Notes under the pieces: model-generated
What the model was told of the DNA's origin: nothing
Database searches by the model: none
The model's input: only the letters and a program-made list of their open reading frames with translations
Position numbers and translations under genes: made by a program
NCBI RefSeq assembly: GCF_000283155.1
Contig: NW_004454195.1
Coordinates: 6,641,102 to 6,705,101 of the forward strand
Direction of reading: 5' to 3'
Origin: Ceratotherium simum simum
Taxonomy: Eukaryota > Chordata > Mammalia > Perissodactyla > Rhinocerotidae
Length of the DNA stretch: 64,000 bases
Shown here: one piece after another, positions 35,600-47,179 of the stretch
Layout of the letters: each line of letters opens with the position of its first letter
Position numbering within the stretch: position 1 is the first letter of the stretch

Positions 35600-37291
35600 G
35601 GATCAAATGAAACAACTATAAAATTTAAATTTAAAAATAATATGTACAATTTACAATAGCTCAAAAATTATGAGATATCTAGAAAAGATGTGTAAGACCT
35701 GTGCACTGAAAATTAGAAACACTATCAAGAGAAATTAGAGCATCTTATAAATAAATAAAAGCACATTCCATGTTCACAGATTGAAGACTCAATATTTTCA
35801 CGGTTTCAAATTTCCCCAAACTGATCTATATAGTTACCATAATTTCTATCAAAATTCCAGAAGGTGTTGTTGTTGTTGTTGTATTGTTGCAATTGGGGGT
35901 GGGAAGCCAGATTGTCACGCTTATTCAAAAAGACTTATGTAAATGAAAGGCTATCTTGAGGAAAAACAAAGTTGGAGGACTCATACTACCAGATACCAAG
36001 ACTTATTCTAAAGCTTTATAATTAAAACTGTGCTGTTGGCTTAATGATGGGCAAATAGACCAATAGAATAGAATAAAGAATCCAGAAATAGACCCACAAA
36101 TATATAGTCTCCCGAGGTATAAGAAAGGTGTCACTGCAATGCAGTGAGGGAAAGGATTGTATTTTCAATAAATTGTATTGGGTGAGGTATATTAGAGAGG
36201 AAAAATCAATATAATTCATAATTCAAGGCGGCTTATAGATCTAAATGAAAAAAGTAAAACCCTAGGGCCTCTAGAAGGTAACACAGAATATTCTCATGAA
36301 ATTTGCATAGGGAGGAATGATTTCTTCAACAGGACCCAAAAAGCACTAATCACAGGAAAATTTTGGTAAATTGGACAAAATTAAAATTAAAACATGTGTT
36401 CATTAAAAGACACCATTGAGAGAGTGACAAAGTAAGCTACAGAGAGGGGGATTACGTTGGGAATGCCAAAAGACTTATAACAGAAGACTTATACCAGAAA
36501 CATACAGAACTCCATATCAATAATGAAAGGACATGTCAGTAGAAAAATGAGCTCAGGATTTTAACAAGCACTTCCCAAATAACACATCCAAATGGCCTAT
36601 AGCCGTAGGAAAAGTGTCCACCTTTGTTGGTTGTCAAGGAAATTCTAATTGAAACTAAAATATGAAACCCCTACACACCCACCGAATTGGCTAAAATAAC
36701 AAAGACTGACAATACTAAGAGATAGTGATGATGTAGGGCAACTGGAAGCCTCATACATTTCTGATGGGTGTGTGAATTGGTAAAGCTACTAAGAGAAATA
36801 TTTCAGCAGTATCTACTAATGTGTATTATATGCATACTTTATAACCCCAAAGTATATGGTTAACAGAAATGTCTATGTATATGTGCCAAAACAATGTCGA
36901 TCAGAGCACTATTGATAAGAGCCTAAATATTAATGAACATTTGATATATTGTAGATATATACAATAGGATATCATATAGCAATGAGAATAAGCAAGATAC
37001 TGTCACATGCAACAACATGAGTGAATCTCTACAAGTATACTACAGAGTGAAAGAAGACAGACATAAGAGAATACACACTGTATAATTCTGTCTCTATCAA
37101 TTTCAAATACTGGCTACACAAAACTATAGTGATAGAAGTCATGAGAAAAATTACCTTAGGGGGAATTGTATGTATAGGTAGGGCATGGCGGCTTCTTGGG
37201 TGCTGATTAATGTTCCATTTCTTGATTTGGTTGATGGTTAGGGGAGTGTGTTCACTTTGTGCAAATTCATCAAATTGAGCAGTAAACATTT
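35600..37291 (+). mobile_element. Old L1, plus strand: ORF2 3' part and 3' UTR
   Basis: Sense L1 ORF2 remnants in order: 'aaagatgtgtaagacctgtgcactgaaaattagaaac', 'tccatgttcacagattgaagactcaatatt', 'ccaaactgatctatatagttaccataatttctatcaaaattccag', 'caaagttggaggactcatactaccagatac', 'aagctttataattaaaactgtgctgttggc', 'aatagaccaatagaatagaataaagaatccagaaatagaccc' and 'aaaagacaccattgagagagtgac'. The 3' UTR part follows. Stops and indels break every frame. A later L1 insertion splits the end, which resumes at 37550 ('ctgtatgtatattatacttcagtaaaag', to about 37590). Confidence 0.9.
35866..35890. repeat. (GTT)n microsatellite
   Basis: Five or more GTT units ('gtgttgttgttgttgttgtattgttg') inside the L1 ORF2 remnant, which normally lacks such a tract. 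A local expansion. Confidence 0.9.
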
Positions 37292-37301
37292 TTGTACTTT
37301 T

Positions 37302-37539
37302 TTTTGAGCATTCGTTTTTTTTTACATCATTATATTTCTATTTCTGCATTCATTACATCATGCTCACCACCCAAATACTAATTACAATCCATCACCACAC
37401 ACATGTGCCTAATCATCCCTTTCACCCTCCTCCTTCCTCTCCCCCCTCTGGTAACCACCAATCCAATATCCGTCTCTATGTGTCTGTTTGTTGTTGTTTT
37501 TATCTTCTACTTATGAGTGAGATCATACGATATTTGTCC
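37302..37539 (-). mobile_element. Short 5'-truncated L1, minus strand, nested in the older L1
   Basis: The 10-base direct repeat TTGTACTTTT occurs at 37292-37301 and 37540-37549. Between the copies lies a poly-T start followed by 'acatcattatatttctatttctgcattcattacatcatgctcaccacccaaatac', which is the antisense of a young L1 3' UTR. The same sequence opens the partial L1 at the right edge of the window (63940-64000). Removing the insertion restores the older L1 end as 'ttgtacttttctgtatgtatattatac'. So this is a nested, later insertion of about 238 bases. Confidence 0.92.
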
Positions 37540-37599
37540 TTGTACTTTTCTGTATGTATATTATACTTCAGTAAAAGTTTTCCTAAAAACAATTCAGAT

Positions 37600-40220
37600 C
37601 TCCTATTCCCTTACTTCTACTACTCACTCTAAATCATTTAATTCAATTACTATTGCTTTCTAGAATTGCTGTGCAAGATCTGGGTTTCCCATTGTTGTCT
37701 TTTAAAAATCAACACACATACAATCAAGCTGTCAAGGACCCAGCTTGTCTACCAGAGATAGGGAGATTCAGACCAAGAAAAGAATTTTAATATGGTCATG
37801 CATTATCTATAACCTGTAGGATGAATAAAGATAAGAATTAGAGTGGACTTAACTGAAAATAGCCTTGCGATAAAAACAAGTCACTTTCTTTCAATGACAC
37901 TCACTTCCACTGTGATTTTTATCTCGTGCTTATTTAGTTCCTAGGCTCAAACCAAGAAAGCTTGGTTTTTTCTTTCTTTTCATTCTTTTTGTTTTTTTGA
38001 TTCTTGACTTCTGCAAGGTTAATGTAACCTATGGAAATGGAATTGCCCTTTTAGTTGCTTTGCACAATGTCACTGAAGACATACTTGAGATGGAAAGCAG
38101 GTGTGAAGCAAAAGGATTTGTAGCTTGAACTACTTTTTCTGAACTTAAATATCAAAAACAATGTTTGAAGTGATTCTGATGTTATTTTGATTTACTATCC
38201 TTAGAAACAGCCCTTTCTTGGTTAGCTCACACTTGCAAGCCAGTCACATAAATTAAACAAAGCAAAATCGCATGGGAGGATTGATGAGGGAGAGAGAGAA
38301 GACATAGGTGTCATCCTGCAGGCAAGCGCAAGTATATGTTCTTACATAAAAGTTTTAATTTGTGGTCATTGCCAGATTAAAAGTTCTTGCTCTTAATTTC
38401 CCAACGGTACTCTCCTTAGTCAATTTAAATACTATGCAAACTTCAGTTCATTCAGATGCATCACCTGCGGTAGTAATTTGATCGCTCCTGATTCCTTTCC
38501 GGTTTCTCTTGTCTTGTTGCTCACACTTTATACTTGGTCATCAAAATATAAAGGCAGGGCAACATTGAAGCAATATCCCAAAAAGAATAGAAATAAAATC
38601 ATTTGGGGCACTTTTTAATTTTATCTTGAAATTTCTAGGTAAGGAAATATAAAACAAATGGGAGTGAGAGGAGAGGGAGAATAATCACCCTTAAGCTAAT
38701 CCTAAGGGAATAGAATGATGACATCTTGTAACTAGGATTCTTTGAAAAGGTGATGAGAGGTAAATAAATGGGTTGTCACTGGTCATTTAACTTAAGGATG
38801 CTTGCTCCACTATAGTTTAGCGTATGCCTTTGGAAAACTTCAATTCCCTAAAGATGGGGGTAGATATTAATGAGGCTATGTTGCACTTACTGTGATCAGT
38901 CAAATGGCTCACTGTAGTTGAATCTGGAATTATACTCCTCTAATTTAGCAAGTAGTAAACTGGAGTCACATGAAAAGGACAAAAATATTATCTATTTAGT
39001 AAAAGGACATTTCACAAAAAGTCTGTTCATAAGGAAATGTAAAATTTAATTCTTAAGAATTTTCATGGCAAAAATTGCATTTTTTAAATGCAATGAACAA
39101 CCTCAGCAGAAAACTCACACCAATTTAACCTTGCTTACTGACAAAGCAGTTTCCACCACCTCTTAAGAGACAACAGCTGATTCTTTTGATCTGCTTGTTT
39201 CCTAGACAGAAGTCCACTTCCTGTGAATGTGTCCCATTTTTGAAATCATAGCGCTTTTTTCTATCCACAGTCTTATCAAACAAACTCAGCACGCTGACTT
39301 GCTCCAGCGTAAGTCACCGTGTGGTCTAAGACTAATAAATGCCACTCCACTCACCCTCACACTGACAGTGTTTGATCACAAGGCATAGTCATAATGATGA
39401 TATGAAGAAAGGCACAGGTGTGTCAAGGTATTAATATGAAACACATCCTCACTGCAAATGGAATGGTTACACCAAGGCTCAAACCACAGGCAGACGTGTG
39501 TGGTGTATCTTTCTAAATGAAACATAGAAAAGCTAATATGCTGCAGTTATGAATAATGCCTCCCTGTAACCAATCTGGCAATATTGGAAAGTTATTAGAA
39601 GGCAGGTTTTTCTAGTGCCAGAACTATGTGATGTGCAAATGTGTATGAGTACCTTTGCCTGAGTACTTGAACCAAGATGAATGGCATTCATCATGTCCCA
39701 CTCGATGAAATAAAGACCTTAGAAAATAATGCACTCTGTTACATCTTGTATCTGCCATTCAATTTTAATCAAGTATATGACTTTATATTTATGAATCTAT
39801 ATTTGCAAATAATTGTTGCTGTCGACAAACCGGAAAATTTAGAAATATTTTTCATCTTTATGTTTGTTTGTAAATCGCTGACTCTAGATTTTACAGAGGT
39901 GTTTGACAAAACAAGTTATTCCTTCAAGTGGAAAATAAAGTGCTTCTGGTCCTAGGTTTCTAATAATGCACTTGGCTTAGTACTCATGGAAGCCAAATCA
40001 TATATACTTTATTACTCACATTTCCATCTCATAATATGTACTTTAGTAAATAGTTTCCAAGCAAAATGAAATGCAGTTTAATTTTTAATAATCTATGTTT
40101 GCAAAAGGCAAAGTGTGCGAGCAGGCCCATCAGAGTAGGACAGTAGAGGATTATATGGATTTAGAAAACCAGAGAATTCAAAGATGGAAAAAAAGTTATG
40201 GTTTATGTCACGTGTGATAG
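37600..40220. other. No gene seen
   Basis: About 2.6 kb of largely unassigned DNA, low in recognisable repeats. A 92-codon frame at 39677-39955 has no known domain. No CpG island or RNA gene noticed. Part of it could be conserved non-coding sequence, but I cannot tell by reading. Confidence 0.4.
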
Positions 40221-40229
40221 TTTAAGAGA

Positions 40230-40345
40230 CTGAAACACAAAGATTTTCAATTACTTGTCCAAGTTCATACAAGTAGTCCGGGGCAAAACCAAGTCTAAAA
40301 GAAAGGTCTCAATATCTGGTCCAATTCTAACACCACTCCACCATG
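40230..40345 (+). repeat. MIR-family fragment
   Basis: 'agagactgaaacacaaagattttcaattacttgtccaagttcatacaagtagtccggggcaaaaccaagtc' follows the MIR 3' half (tail of the 'gaaactgaggc..aagtcacttgccc..' region). Diverged. Confidence 0.55.
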
Positions 40346-40349
40346 CTTC

Positions 40350-41625
40350 CTTCAGAATATCAAATTTTCATATCAATAGCTCAACACACCTTGATCATAT
40401 ATTATGGAAGTTTTTTCCTAGTGATGGTTAGGAAAATACATTTATGTGAGAAAGTAACACTATTTCACTGCAGTCTCTGGGCTCCAATGGAAAGTAATAG
40501 TCTCCAGACTCCTTTGCAACTCAAATTCAGAACGTGTTACAATCCCCTGGAGACCATTTTGCTGTGGAGCCTTAAAGAATTTAGGCAGTCGGTAATGAGT
40601 CCAGAAATAAACTTGGTAACTAAAAGATGGTACAGTGAATCCCCACATAACATGAGGCTATGGGTCCTCGGCCAAGGGTGGGGTCTGTGACATTTGGCTC
40701 TGTGAGTTTTAGCACGATGAAATCCAGGGCAGTGAGGACATCTGAAGCCCTCTTGAGTTTTAAATAGATCCGAGTTGTGGAGAATCCTTTTAAAGTTTCT
40801 GACAATTACTCAAAATATATTATTCACGTTGCCGTGTGATATGGATAGAGCTCATTTCAGCTAAGTCTTACATTGAGAACCAGAGAGCTAAAAGAGGCCA
40901 CAACTCTATTCTTCAATTAAAAATACCAATTAGACATATTTTACTCACCATTACCAGGTCCAAATGGCACATAGCCAGGTATTTATTCACTCTGAGGACT
41001 GGCTATATCTCATGATTTTCACATAAACTAGACAGAAGAAGAGGAAATGCTCAAAGATCATGCTTGGCTGAAACGCCTATTCTTAGTGACTGTGTGGAAT
41101 GGAGGACCAATAAGAAAAAATGAAACAAGAAGAGAAGGTCAGTGTGGGAGAGCTGTGGATGGGCCAAGCTGATACATTATTCACGCATCCATTCATCCAG
41201 TTAATATTTATCAAGTAAATACTATTTCCTTGTAAGGAATTCTCAGCCTGATAGCAGAAATAGACAACCAAGGAGACAGAGAAATAGATAATTATTTACA
41301 GGTGAGTTTCCTGGTGGAGCTTTCCAGCAGACAGTTTGAAAATGCTGAGCTTGTGGTGAAGCAAGAACTTACAGATTGGCTTGCACGGGAGAGAGTAAAC
41401 AGGGAACGTCATGATTCTTACAAATGGCACCAGAATGCCTTTTAAGGTAGGAATTATGTTTGTTGGAAAATATAACTTAAGTGCTTGGGGGAGAAGATGG
41501 GATCCTTTTTATTGGCTGGTTCCAATGTCTCCAAGAATAGAGCTCAGTTATTCTGTTAGATAAAAGGTGGTATGTGTGTGACTTTGTGGAGGGGAGGGGT
41601 GTGCAGGATGGGGAAGACTGAGAGC
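40350..41625. other. No gene seen
   Basis: About 1.3 kb unassigned. Frames of 115 and 62 codons overlap on opposite strands at 40343-40690, which suggests chance. No domain or splice pattern supports a gene. Confidence 0.4.
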
Positions 41626-41629
41626 TTCT

Positions 41630-42080
41630 AGAGCAGTTCTCAAAGTGTGGTCTGTAGAATTCTAGGGGTCCCTGATATCCTTTCAGGGGGTCTGAAAAGT
41701 CTAAACTATTTATAAAATAATACTTAGATGTTATTTGTTTTAACTCATTGCATTGACATTTTTATACGATTGGTACAAAAACAGTGGTGGGTAAAACTCC
41801 TGGGGCCTTAGCATGAATGCAGGCAGTGGCACCAAGCATTTTTTTAAGGTAATTTCATTTAAGAATGTCTTTGATGAGGCATTAAAATTTGTTAATTTTA
41901 TTAAATCTTGAGTATATTTCTTCCCTTCTGAGTATATATTTGGGAATGACTTGATTTTCTTCATAAACTTCAACCCAAACTATTACAATAGATAGAAAGC
42001 AGAAACAGATATGAGAACCAGCCATCTTCTCTGATACCAGAAATTAAAAAGGTTTACAAAAATGCACAACAATGTCATAT
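41630..42080 (+). mobile_element. hAT (Charlie-type) DNA transposon fragment
   Basis: Begins 'gagcagttctcaaagtgtggtctgtagaattctaggggtccctgatatcctttcagggggtctg', the recognisable end of a mammalian hAT family whose ends read CAGTGGTTCTCAAA. Continues with 'tatttataaaataatacttagatgttatttg' and 'cagatatgagaaccagccatcttctctgataccagaaattaaaaaggtttacaaaaatgcacaacaatgtc', which fit the internal part of the same family. There is no transposase reading frame. Exact Charlie subfamily uncertain. Confidence 0.7.
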
Positions 42081-42102
42081 TTCATATGCTATAAAGCTGC
42101 TG

Positions 42103-42293
42103 TTTTGCTGCCCAATAGAGAGGCCACAGTCATGTGACTACTAGCATTTAAATTAAGATAAATTAAATATTCAGTTTTTCAGTCTCACTAGGCTCACTCA
42201 AGTGCTAACGGCCACAGTGTGGCTAGAGGCTACCATATTAGGCAGCACAGAAAACATTTCCATTATCACAGAAAGTTCTATTGGGCAGCGCCG
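42103..42293. mobile_element. Short hAT MITE with matching ends
   Basis: The two ends mirror each other: 'gctgcccaatag' on the left (42107-42118) and 'ctattgggcagc' on the right (about 42278-42289). The right-hand half reads 'ctcaagtgctaacggccacagtgtggctagaggctaccatattaggcagcacag', which I know from a common mammalian non-autonomous hAT. About 190 bases. The 8-base target duplication expected for hAT could not be made out. It sits next to, and probably inside, the hAT element to its left. Confidence 0.75.
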
Positions 42294-42879
42294 ATATGGG
42301 ATATATATGTAAAGGTGACTTTTTGGTCTATGTGTTTCTACACTAAAAGCAAGTTTTTAAGGAAAAAAAATGAAGTGTATTTCCATTGGAATGTATAAAA
42401 ATCAGCATTATTTCCATAAAGCTGCTCTCTGTTCTCCTCTTCAACTTCACTTCCTTTGGGCACTTGGAATCTCAGATTCCCACTGTCAGGGTCACTTCAG
42501 ATGAAGGGTTAGAGGAAGCAGACACCTCTTTTACTCCACAGCCCAAAGGGTGTCACCCTCAGGGTGTCCATAAGCAATAAAGTCATCTTAGGTCGGGAGA
42601 TCCTGGATTTCAGTGGTCCTGCCGCCAGTGGAGCTTTTATGCAGATAGAAGGGGGAAAAAAAGGGAAAAAATATTTCTTTCCAGCATGAATCCAAGTTGC
42701 CTCCTCAACTGAACCTTCTTTATGGCACTCTTGCCCCCAAATACACGGTTACCTCTTCTATGGCCCAAATCTGCCATATTTTTAACACTCATTTCCGATA
42801 ATATGGCTCTACCCTGGGGTTTGCAAGCTTGTTAGAAACTGGGACGAGAGACTGCCTGTGAGCAGATGCCAATGCTTTA

Positions 42880-43310
42880 CTTGCCCAATATTTTCTCTTC
42901 CTGTGATAACAACCATCATCATTCTCCTTTTAGGAGACAGAAACCCATGCACAGAAATTTGTGTGCTGTTATTTGCAAGGTAGCGATATTTGAGTGTTTA
43001 CTCTCACGCTGGTGTTAATTAGTTCACAGCATATTTAAGTCTGGGAAAACGCAAGTCAGCTAACATCTCCGAAGGACAGCTTGTACACGGCTACATTATG
43101 TTCTGACAAAACCCAAGCAGCATTGCCAAGACACCAATGGTGCCCGGTAAACACGGTTTTGGCAAAGAGTGCAGAGGGATTTTTCTCAACTGGCAACCTG
43201 GCAAATCCAGGTTTACAAACGTGCCACCTTTGGTTAATTAGTGACAGTACTGGCTTTTAATTTAATTTGAAGCAACATGAGAAAAAAATCAGGAAAAGAA
43301 AGTGGATAAA
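42880..43310. promoter_or_regulatory. Candidate conserved non-coding (enhancer-like) stretch
   Basis: This stretch has no recognisable repeat and no open frame. Its composition is balanced, with scattered CpGs ('gtacacggctac', 'gcccggtaaacacggtttt') unlike the flanks. Homeodomain-type TTAATTAG occurs exactly twice, at 43015-43022 and 43234-43241, followed by 'ttttaatttaatttgaa'. That mix of AT-core sites in repeat-free, CpG-retaining sequence is what conserved developmental enhancers often look like. This is inference only; no conservation can be seen from a single sequence. Confidence 0.25.
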
Positions 43311-43799
43311 CAAGCCCACTAGTCCCGCTGCTGGAGAAATGAAGTTACACAAGCATGAATGATCCCGTCCCGCAAAGAGCTTGATGGACGTGGTTGCTTC
43401 TGAAACACAAGAACATCTGGCTACACTGCACAGCTGAGAGGGAAAAAAAAGAAGGGTCCAAATTCATGGACACATTTCTGTCAGAGACATCCGGCAAACA
43501 GATGGCACTGGTTCCAAATAAAGTCCCATAGATGCGCTGAGAGGTTTTTGAAAACTCATGTGTTCATAAATGCATTCTTTCTACCCCTTTATTTCCAGCT
43601 CAGTAACTTGTCATCAGCTCTTTCTCTACTTGCTATCTTCAGAGCAATGATATTTCTGAAGACAGAGGCCTGAAGAGGGTCTGTACTGTATTCTCGACCG
43701 AGGCTGGCCTGATGTGATGTGGAAGAACAGTATATCAGGATGTGGAGTCTCAGCCCAGGCTGCAACCTATTGTTACGAGAGTCAAAACACTTCACTTAA

Positions 43800-44066
43800 G
43801 CGGCCGGACAGGTGGTGTAGTGGCTAAGTTCGCGCGTTCCACTTTGGGGGCTCGGGGTTAGCGGGTTCTGATCCTGGGCACGGACATAGGCACCACTTGT
43901 CAAGCCATGCTGTGGCAGGCGTCCCATATAAAGTAGAGGAAGATGGGCAGGGATGTTAGCCCAGGGCCAATCTTCCTCAGCAAAAAGAGGAGGATTGGCA
44001 ACAGATGTGAGCTCAGGGCCAATCCTCCTCAAAAAGAAAACAAACAAAAAAAACCCCAAAAAACAT
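43800..44066 (+). mobile_element. ERE-type SINE with TSD
   Basis: Begins gcggccggacaggtggtgtagtggctaag, with the A box intact. A degenerate B-box region ('gcgggttctgatcctgggcacgg') follows, then the body 'caagccatgctgtggcaggcgtcccatataaagtagaggaagatggg', two tail units and an A-rich end. A perfect 11-base TSD, acttcacttaa, lies at 43789-43799 and 44067-44077. One of the better-preserved EREs here. The 87-codon minus frame across it is not a gene. Confidence 0.93.
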
Positions 44067-44099
44067 ACTTCACTTAAATGATAGGTTAATATACTGTAA

Positions 44100-44300
44100 T
44101 GGCCAGCATTTATTGAATACTCGTGTGCCAGACACTTAACTAAATGCTTGTCTTATCTCCTGTCATCTTCCTTGCAGTCTTTTATAGTGGCTCCTATTAT
44201 GAAAACAATTATAAAGATGAGGAAGTTCAGGATTATATATGTGAAGTCATCCAATTCATCAGTGGCAAGCTTCAAATTCATCCTCAGGTCCCTCTTGGTG
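44100..44300 (+). repeat. MIR SINE
   Basis: 'gccagcatttattgaatactcgtgtgccagacacttaactaaatgcttgtcttatctcctgtcatcttcc', 'gtggctcctattatgaaaacaattataaagatgaggaagttcagg' follow MIR. Plus strand, adjoining the ERE to its left. Confidence 0.75.
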
Positions 44301-44349
44301 AAAGAATGGGTTCTTCATCACGTCCCTGCACCGCTTGTAAATATTTTGG

Positions 44350-45700
44350 GAAAATGATGCAAGTCTCGGGCAATCAGAAGATGAAATGTATTATTTAGAG
44401 CAGTGAGTTGCCGTAGTCTCTTAAACAGAGAATAATACATTGTTTGGCAAATACATCCAGAATCTGAAATTTCAGACGGATTTTTGCTGCTTGCTGTGAT
44501 CTGCTTCTTGTCCAGAAGATCCCTTGAGCCTGGAGAAGGGAGGACAGAGTGCAGTAGCTGAGACTTCTTGGAAGCACAATGGAAATCTACATCTGCTGGA
44601 GGACTTGCAAGCCTCTGATGGGTGTGACCAGCACCCTGTGGACTCGTGCGTTGCCACACCCCAGCCCCAGCTGAAACCAAACAGGAACAGGATTAGCACT
44701 TACAGAAAGGGAACATCCCTAGTTTGACTCACTCCCTTTCTCATGGGCAATCACTAATGTCCACAAACGCTGACATCATCTGTGCAGATGAGATATAAGA
44801 GAAATCTAAATCGCAAACGTAAAAGGCTTAAAAATACCTTGAACTCAATGATGCGTAAGGATATCAGGCAAACCTCCAGTTCTTAAAATCAGATGCCGGT
44901 AACTGGTGATGCTGAGGCAACACATACTTTCATTAAGCATGACTAATGATCTAATTCTTTCATCAACCAAAGAGGATGGTAATAAGACCTTTCGCAGAAA
45001 AAGGCTTAAAAAGGCAAAAGTAGTGTTAGCATTATTGCATTAGGTGTGTCATACAATTTTCAAGACACAGACTAGCGGCCTAAACTGATAACGGAATCCT
45101 TATAAAGCAAAAGAATATTATGCATGTTTTCTGACTTCCGAGGCAGTGTAGAAATCCACAGAGTAATTTGGTTCGGTTTCTAGAGGTTTGCAGCTACATT
45201 GGTCCACTAGAATGGCAGCAGGAGAAGAAATAGAAGACTTGTATTTCGGGTTACAGGACATAATTTCAGAACTGTACGAAAAAGACTTTATTCTCCCAAG
45301 ATTCATATCGTTATACGTGTAACAATACCTGTAGAGACAAGGGAATGCTTTATCAATTTATATGGTGTGAACTCAGAATGGTAGTTATGTAGTTTGTTGA
45401 GTGTGTTTATAATTATTACTTCTATTTCTGTCTTCACTTCAGATTGGGTCCAGGAGCTACTGCTGATTACCATGGAGCCTATAGTGAGCTCGATGTTGGG
45501 ATAAACCCACCTGGATGAAAGATTATTAAGGGCATTCCTTACTGCACCTGACACCAAGGGAAATTTCATCTGCAGTGGAGTCTTGGCACTGGGAAAGTGG
45601 CTCCCCTTGGAACTTGAGGAGGTCATCAACTAAAGAAACATAGCTTCAAATAAACCCCAGTCTGTGGAAGGGCTCTAGACGGGGGATGACAATAATAATA
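44350..45700. other. No gene seen
   Basis: About 1.35 kb unassigned. Overlapping open frames lie on both strands around 44318-44727 (120 codons on the minus strand, 67 on the plus) and a 108-codon minus frame at 45629-45303. Neither shows a recognisable domain. Frames on both strands of the same region argue against coding. Confidence 0.45.
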
Positions 45701-45709
45701 ATGATAATA

Positions 45710-45985
45710 ACAACTGGTAGCATTTATCAAGTGTTTCTGTAAGTTCCAGGCAAAGTGCTCAACCCTTTATGGACATCCCCTCATTCTGGTAACCCTATTC
45801 AGTAGGTTCTATAACTATTCTTCTTTATCATTTGAGGAAACTGAGGCCTAGAGAGGTTAAACCTCGCCCAAGAGCAAATCTTGCCAAAACTAAGCTTGAA
45901 AATGATGGAATCTGGATTCAAATTCCAGTCCATCTGAACGTCAGAGCCCTCCAATTCCTCTATTACTTTCTACCGAGTGTATAAG
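45710..45985 (+). repeat. MIR SINE
   Basis: 'ggtagcatttatcaagtgtttctgtaagttccaggcaaagtgctcaaccc', 'catttgaggaaactgaggcctagagaggttaaacctcgcccaagagcaaatcttgcc', 'aatctggattcaaattccagtcc' give the full MIR order. Preceded by a short AAT/GAT tract at 45690. Confidence 0.88.
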
Positions 45986-46442
45986 AGACCTAGCAGTAGA
46001 GTGAACATATAATTTAGCATCCATTCTGGGACAAGTTTGAAAATGAAACAAGGTATTATTGATAATTACACCAGGACAACAGGGCAAACTGGGATGGATA
46101 TATGAACATACTGCTTAAGAGACCTGACACCTGCCTGAGTGATGAAATGACAAATCTGGATCCACTCAGATTTTAATATGGGTCAACTCATCCCAGATTT
46201 TAGTAGGAAAATTTTCAAAGGAGAGACCACTACCCTCACGTAGGCAGCTTCTTCTCATCTGCTTGACATGAATACCTACTTAAAAAGTTGGCATCTGTTT
46301 GCCTTTGCCTAGTTTTTAGCACCTTTCTCTTCGTTTCAGTTTGTGCTGTCACAAGAATTTTTTTCTTTAATGAAGAACTTTTTGCTTTTAAAGTATTTAT
46401 TGCCTTTTTAGCTTACATTGTCATTAGAATGAGTTGTTTTAT

Positions 46443-46839
46443 TTTTGTTAATGCCCTCGAGTGAATTCCAGCTCTAGCGACCCTGTGTACGGCAGAGTGG
46501 GACCCTGCCTGGTCTTTTTGCACCATCCTCTTACCTTCTGGCGCTATATCAGACAATGCCCTGTTGCTGTTCATAGGGTTTTCATGGCCGATTTTTTCGG
46601 AAGTGAGTGGCCAGGTCCTTCTTCCTAGTCTATCTTAGTCTGGAAGCTTGGCTGAAACCTGTCTACTGCGGATGACCCTGCTGGTATTTGAAATACCAGC
46701 GGCATAGCTTTCAGCATCACGGCAACACACAGCCACCACAGCATGACAACCGACAGACGGGTGGCGTGGTTCCCCAACTGGAAACGAATCTGGGCCATGG
46801 AGGTGAGAGTATCTTAACCACTAGACTACCAGGGCTGAC
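46443..46839 (-). mobile_element. Complete tRNA-Glu-headed, RTE-tailed SINE with TSD
   Basis: A perfect 13-base TSD, TGAGTTGTTTTAT, flanks the insertion (46430-46442, 46840-46852). Read on the minus strand, the element opens like tRNA-Glu: 'ctggtagtctagtggttaagatactctcacctccatggcccagattcg'. Its A box is at 46828-46818, its B box at 46790-46780, and a CTC-containing anticodon-like arm lies between. The middle ('ctggtatttcaaataccagcagggtcatcc', 'ggaagaaggacctgg', 'gcattgtctgatatagcgcc') and the tail ('ctgccgtacacagggtcgctagagctggaattcactcgaggg') match a mammalian RTE-type LINE as I remember it. The end is short and A/T-rich, not a long poly-A, as expected for RTE mobilisation. Organisation parallels the AfroSINEs of African mammals. 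The family name in perissodactyls is not known to me. Confidence 0.8.
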
Positions 46840-47179
46840 TGAGTTGTTTTATAGAGTGTTACGAAGGCAGAGTTACAAAATCTTTGCACCCAAATGACCA
46901 CTTGCAAATGGTTCGGTTTGGTTTTTAAAGTCTTGGCTCTAATGAAAATATGCTCACAGCACTTGGCTCAAAATGTTAGTTATCCCACTGCATAGGAAGC
47001 TGACTTTGGGGGAAATACCAAATAAAGCAATATCAATCGTAGCTGTTCTCTTTTCACACATTGCCTGACCCAAGGCAACATACACATAATAGGAGCATGG
47101 CTTTTAAGCAGAGCTCTAATATCATGAACCTCCTATCAGATCTGACACTCTGCACCCACTGATTTTCTTCCTGAAACTT

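Noticed and set aside
35866..35890. GTT run considered as a CRISPR-like or tandem array
   Set aside because: A simple trinucleotide microsatellite with no spacers; CRISPR does not occur in nuclear mammalian DNA.
46780..46839. Genuine tRNA-Glu gene on the minus strand
   Set aside because: The head has mutated stems and no acceptor-stem closure, and it continues into SINE body and TSD, so it is retrotransposed.
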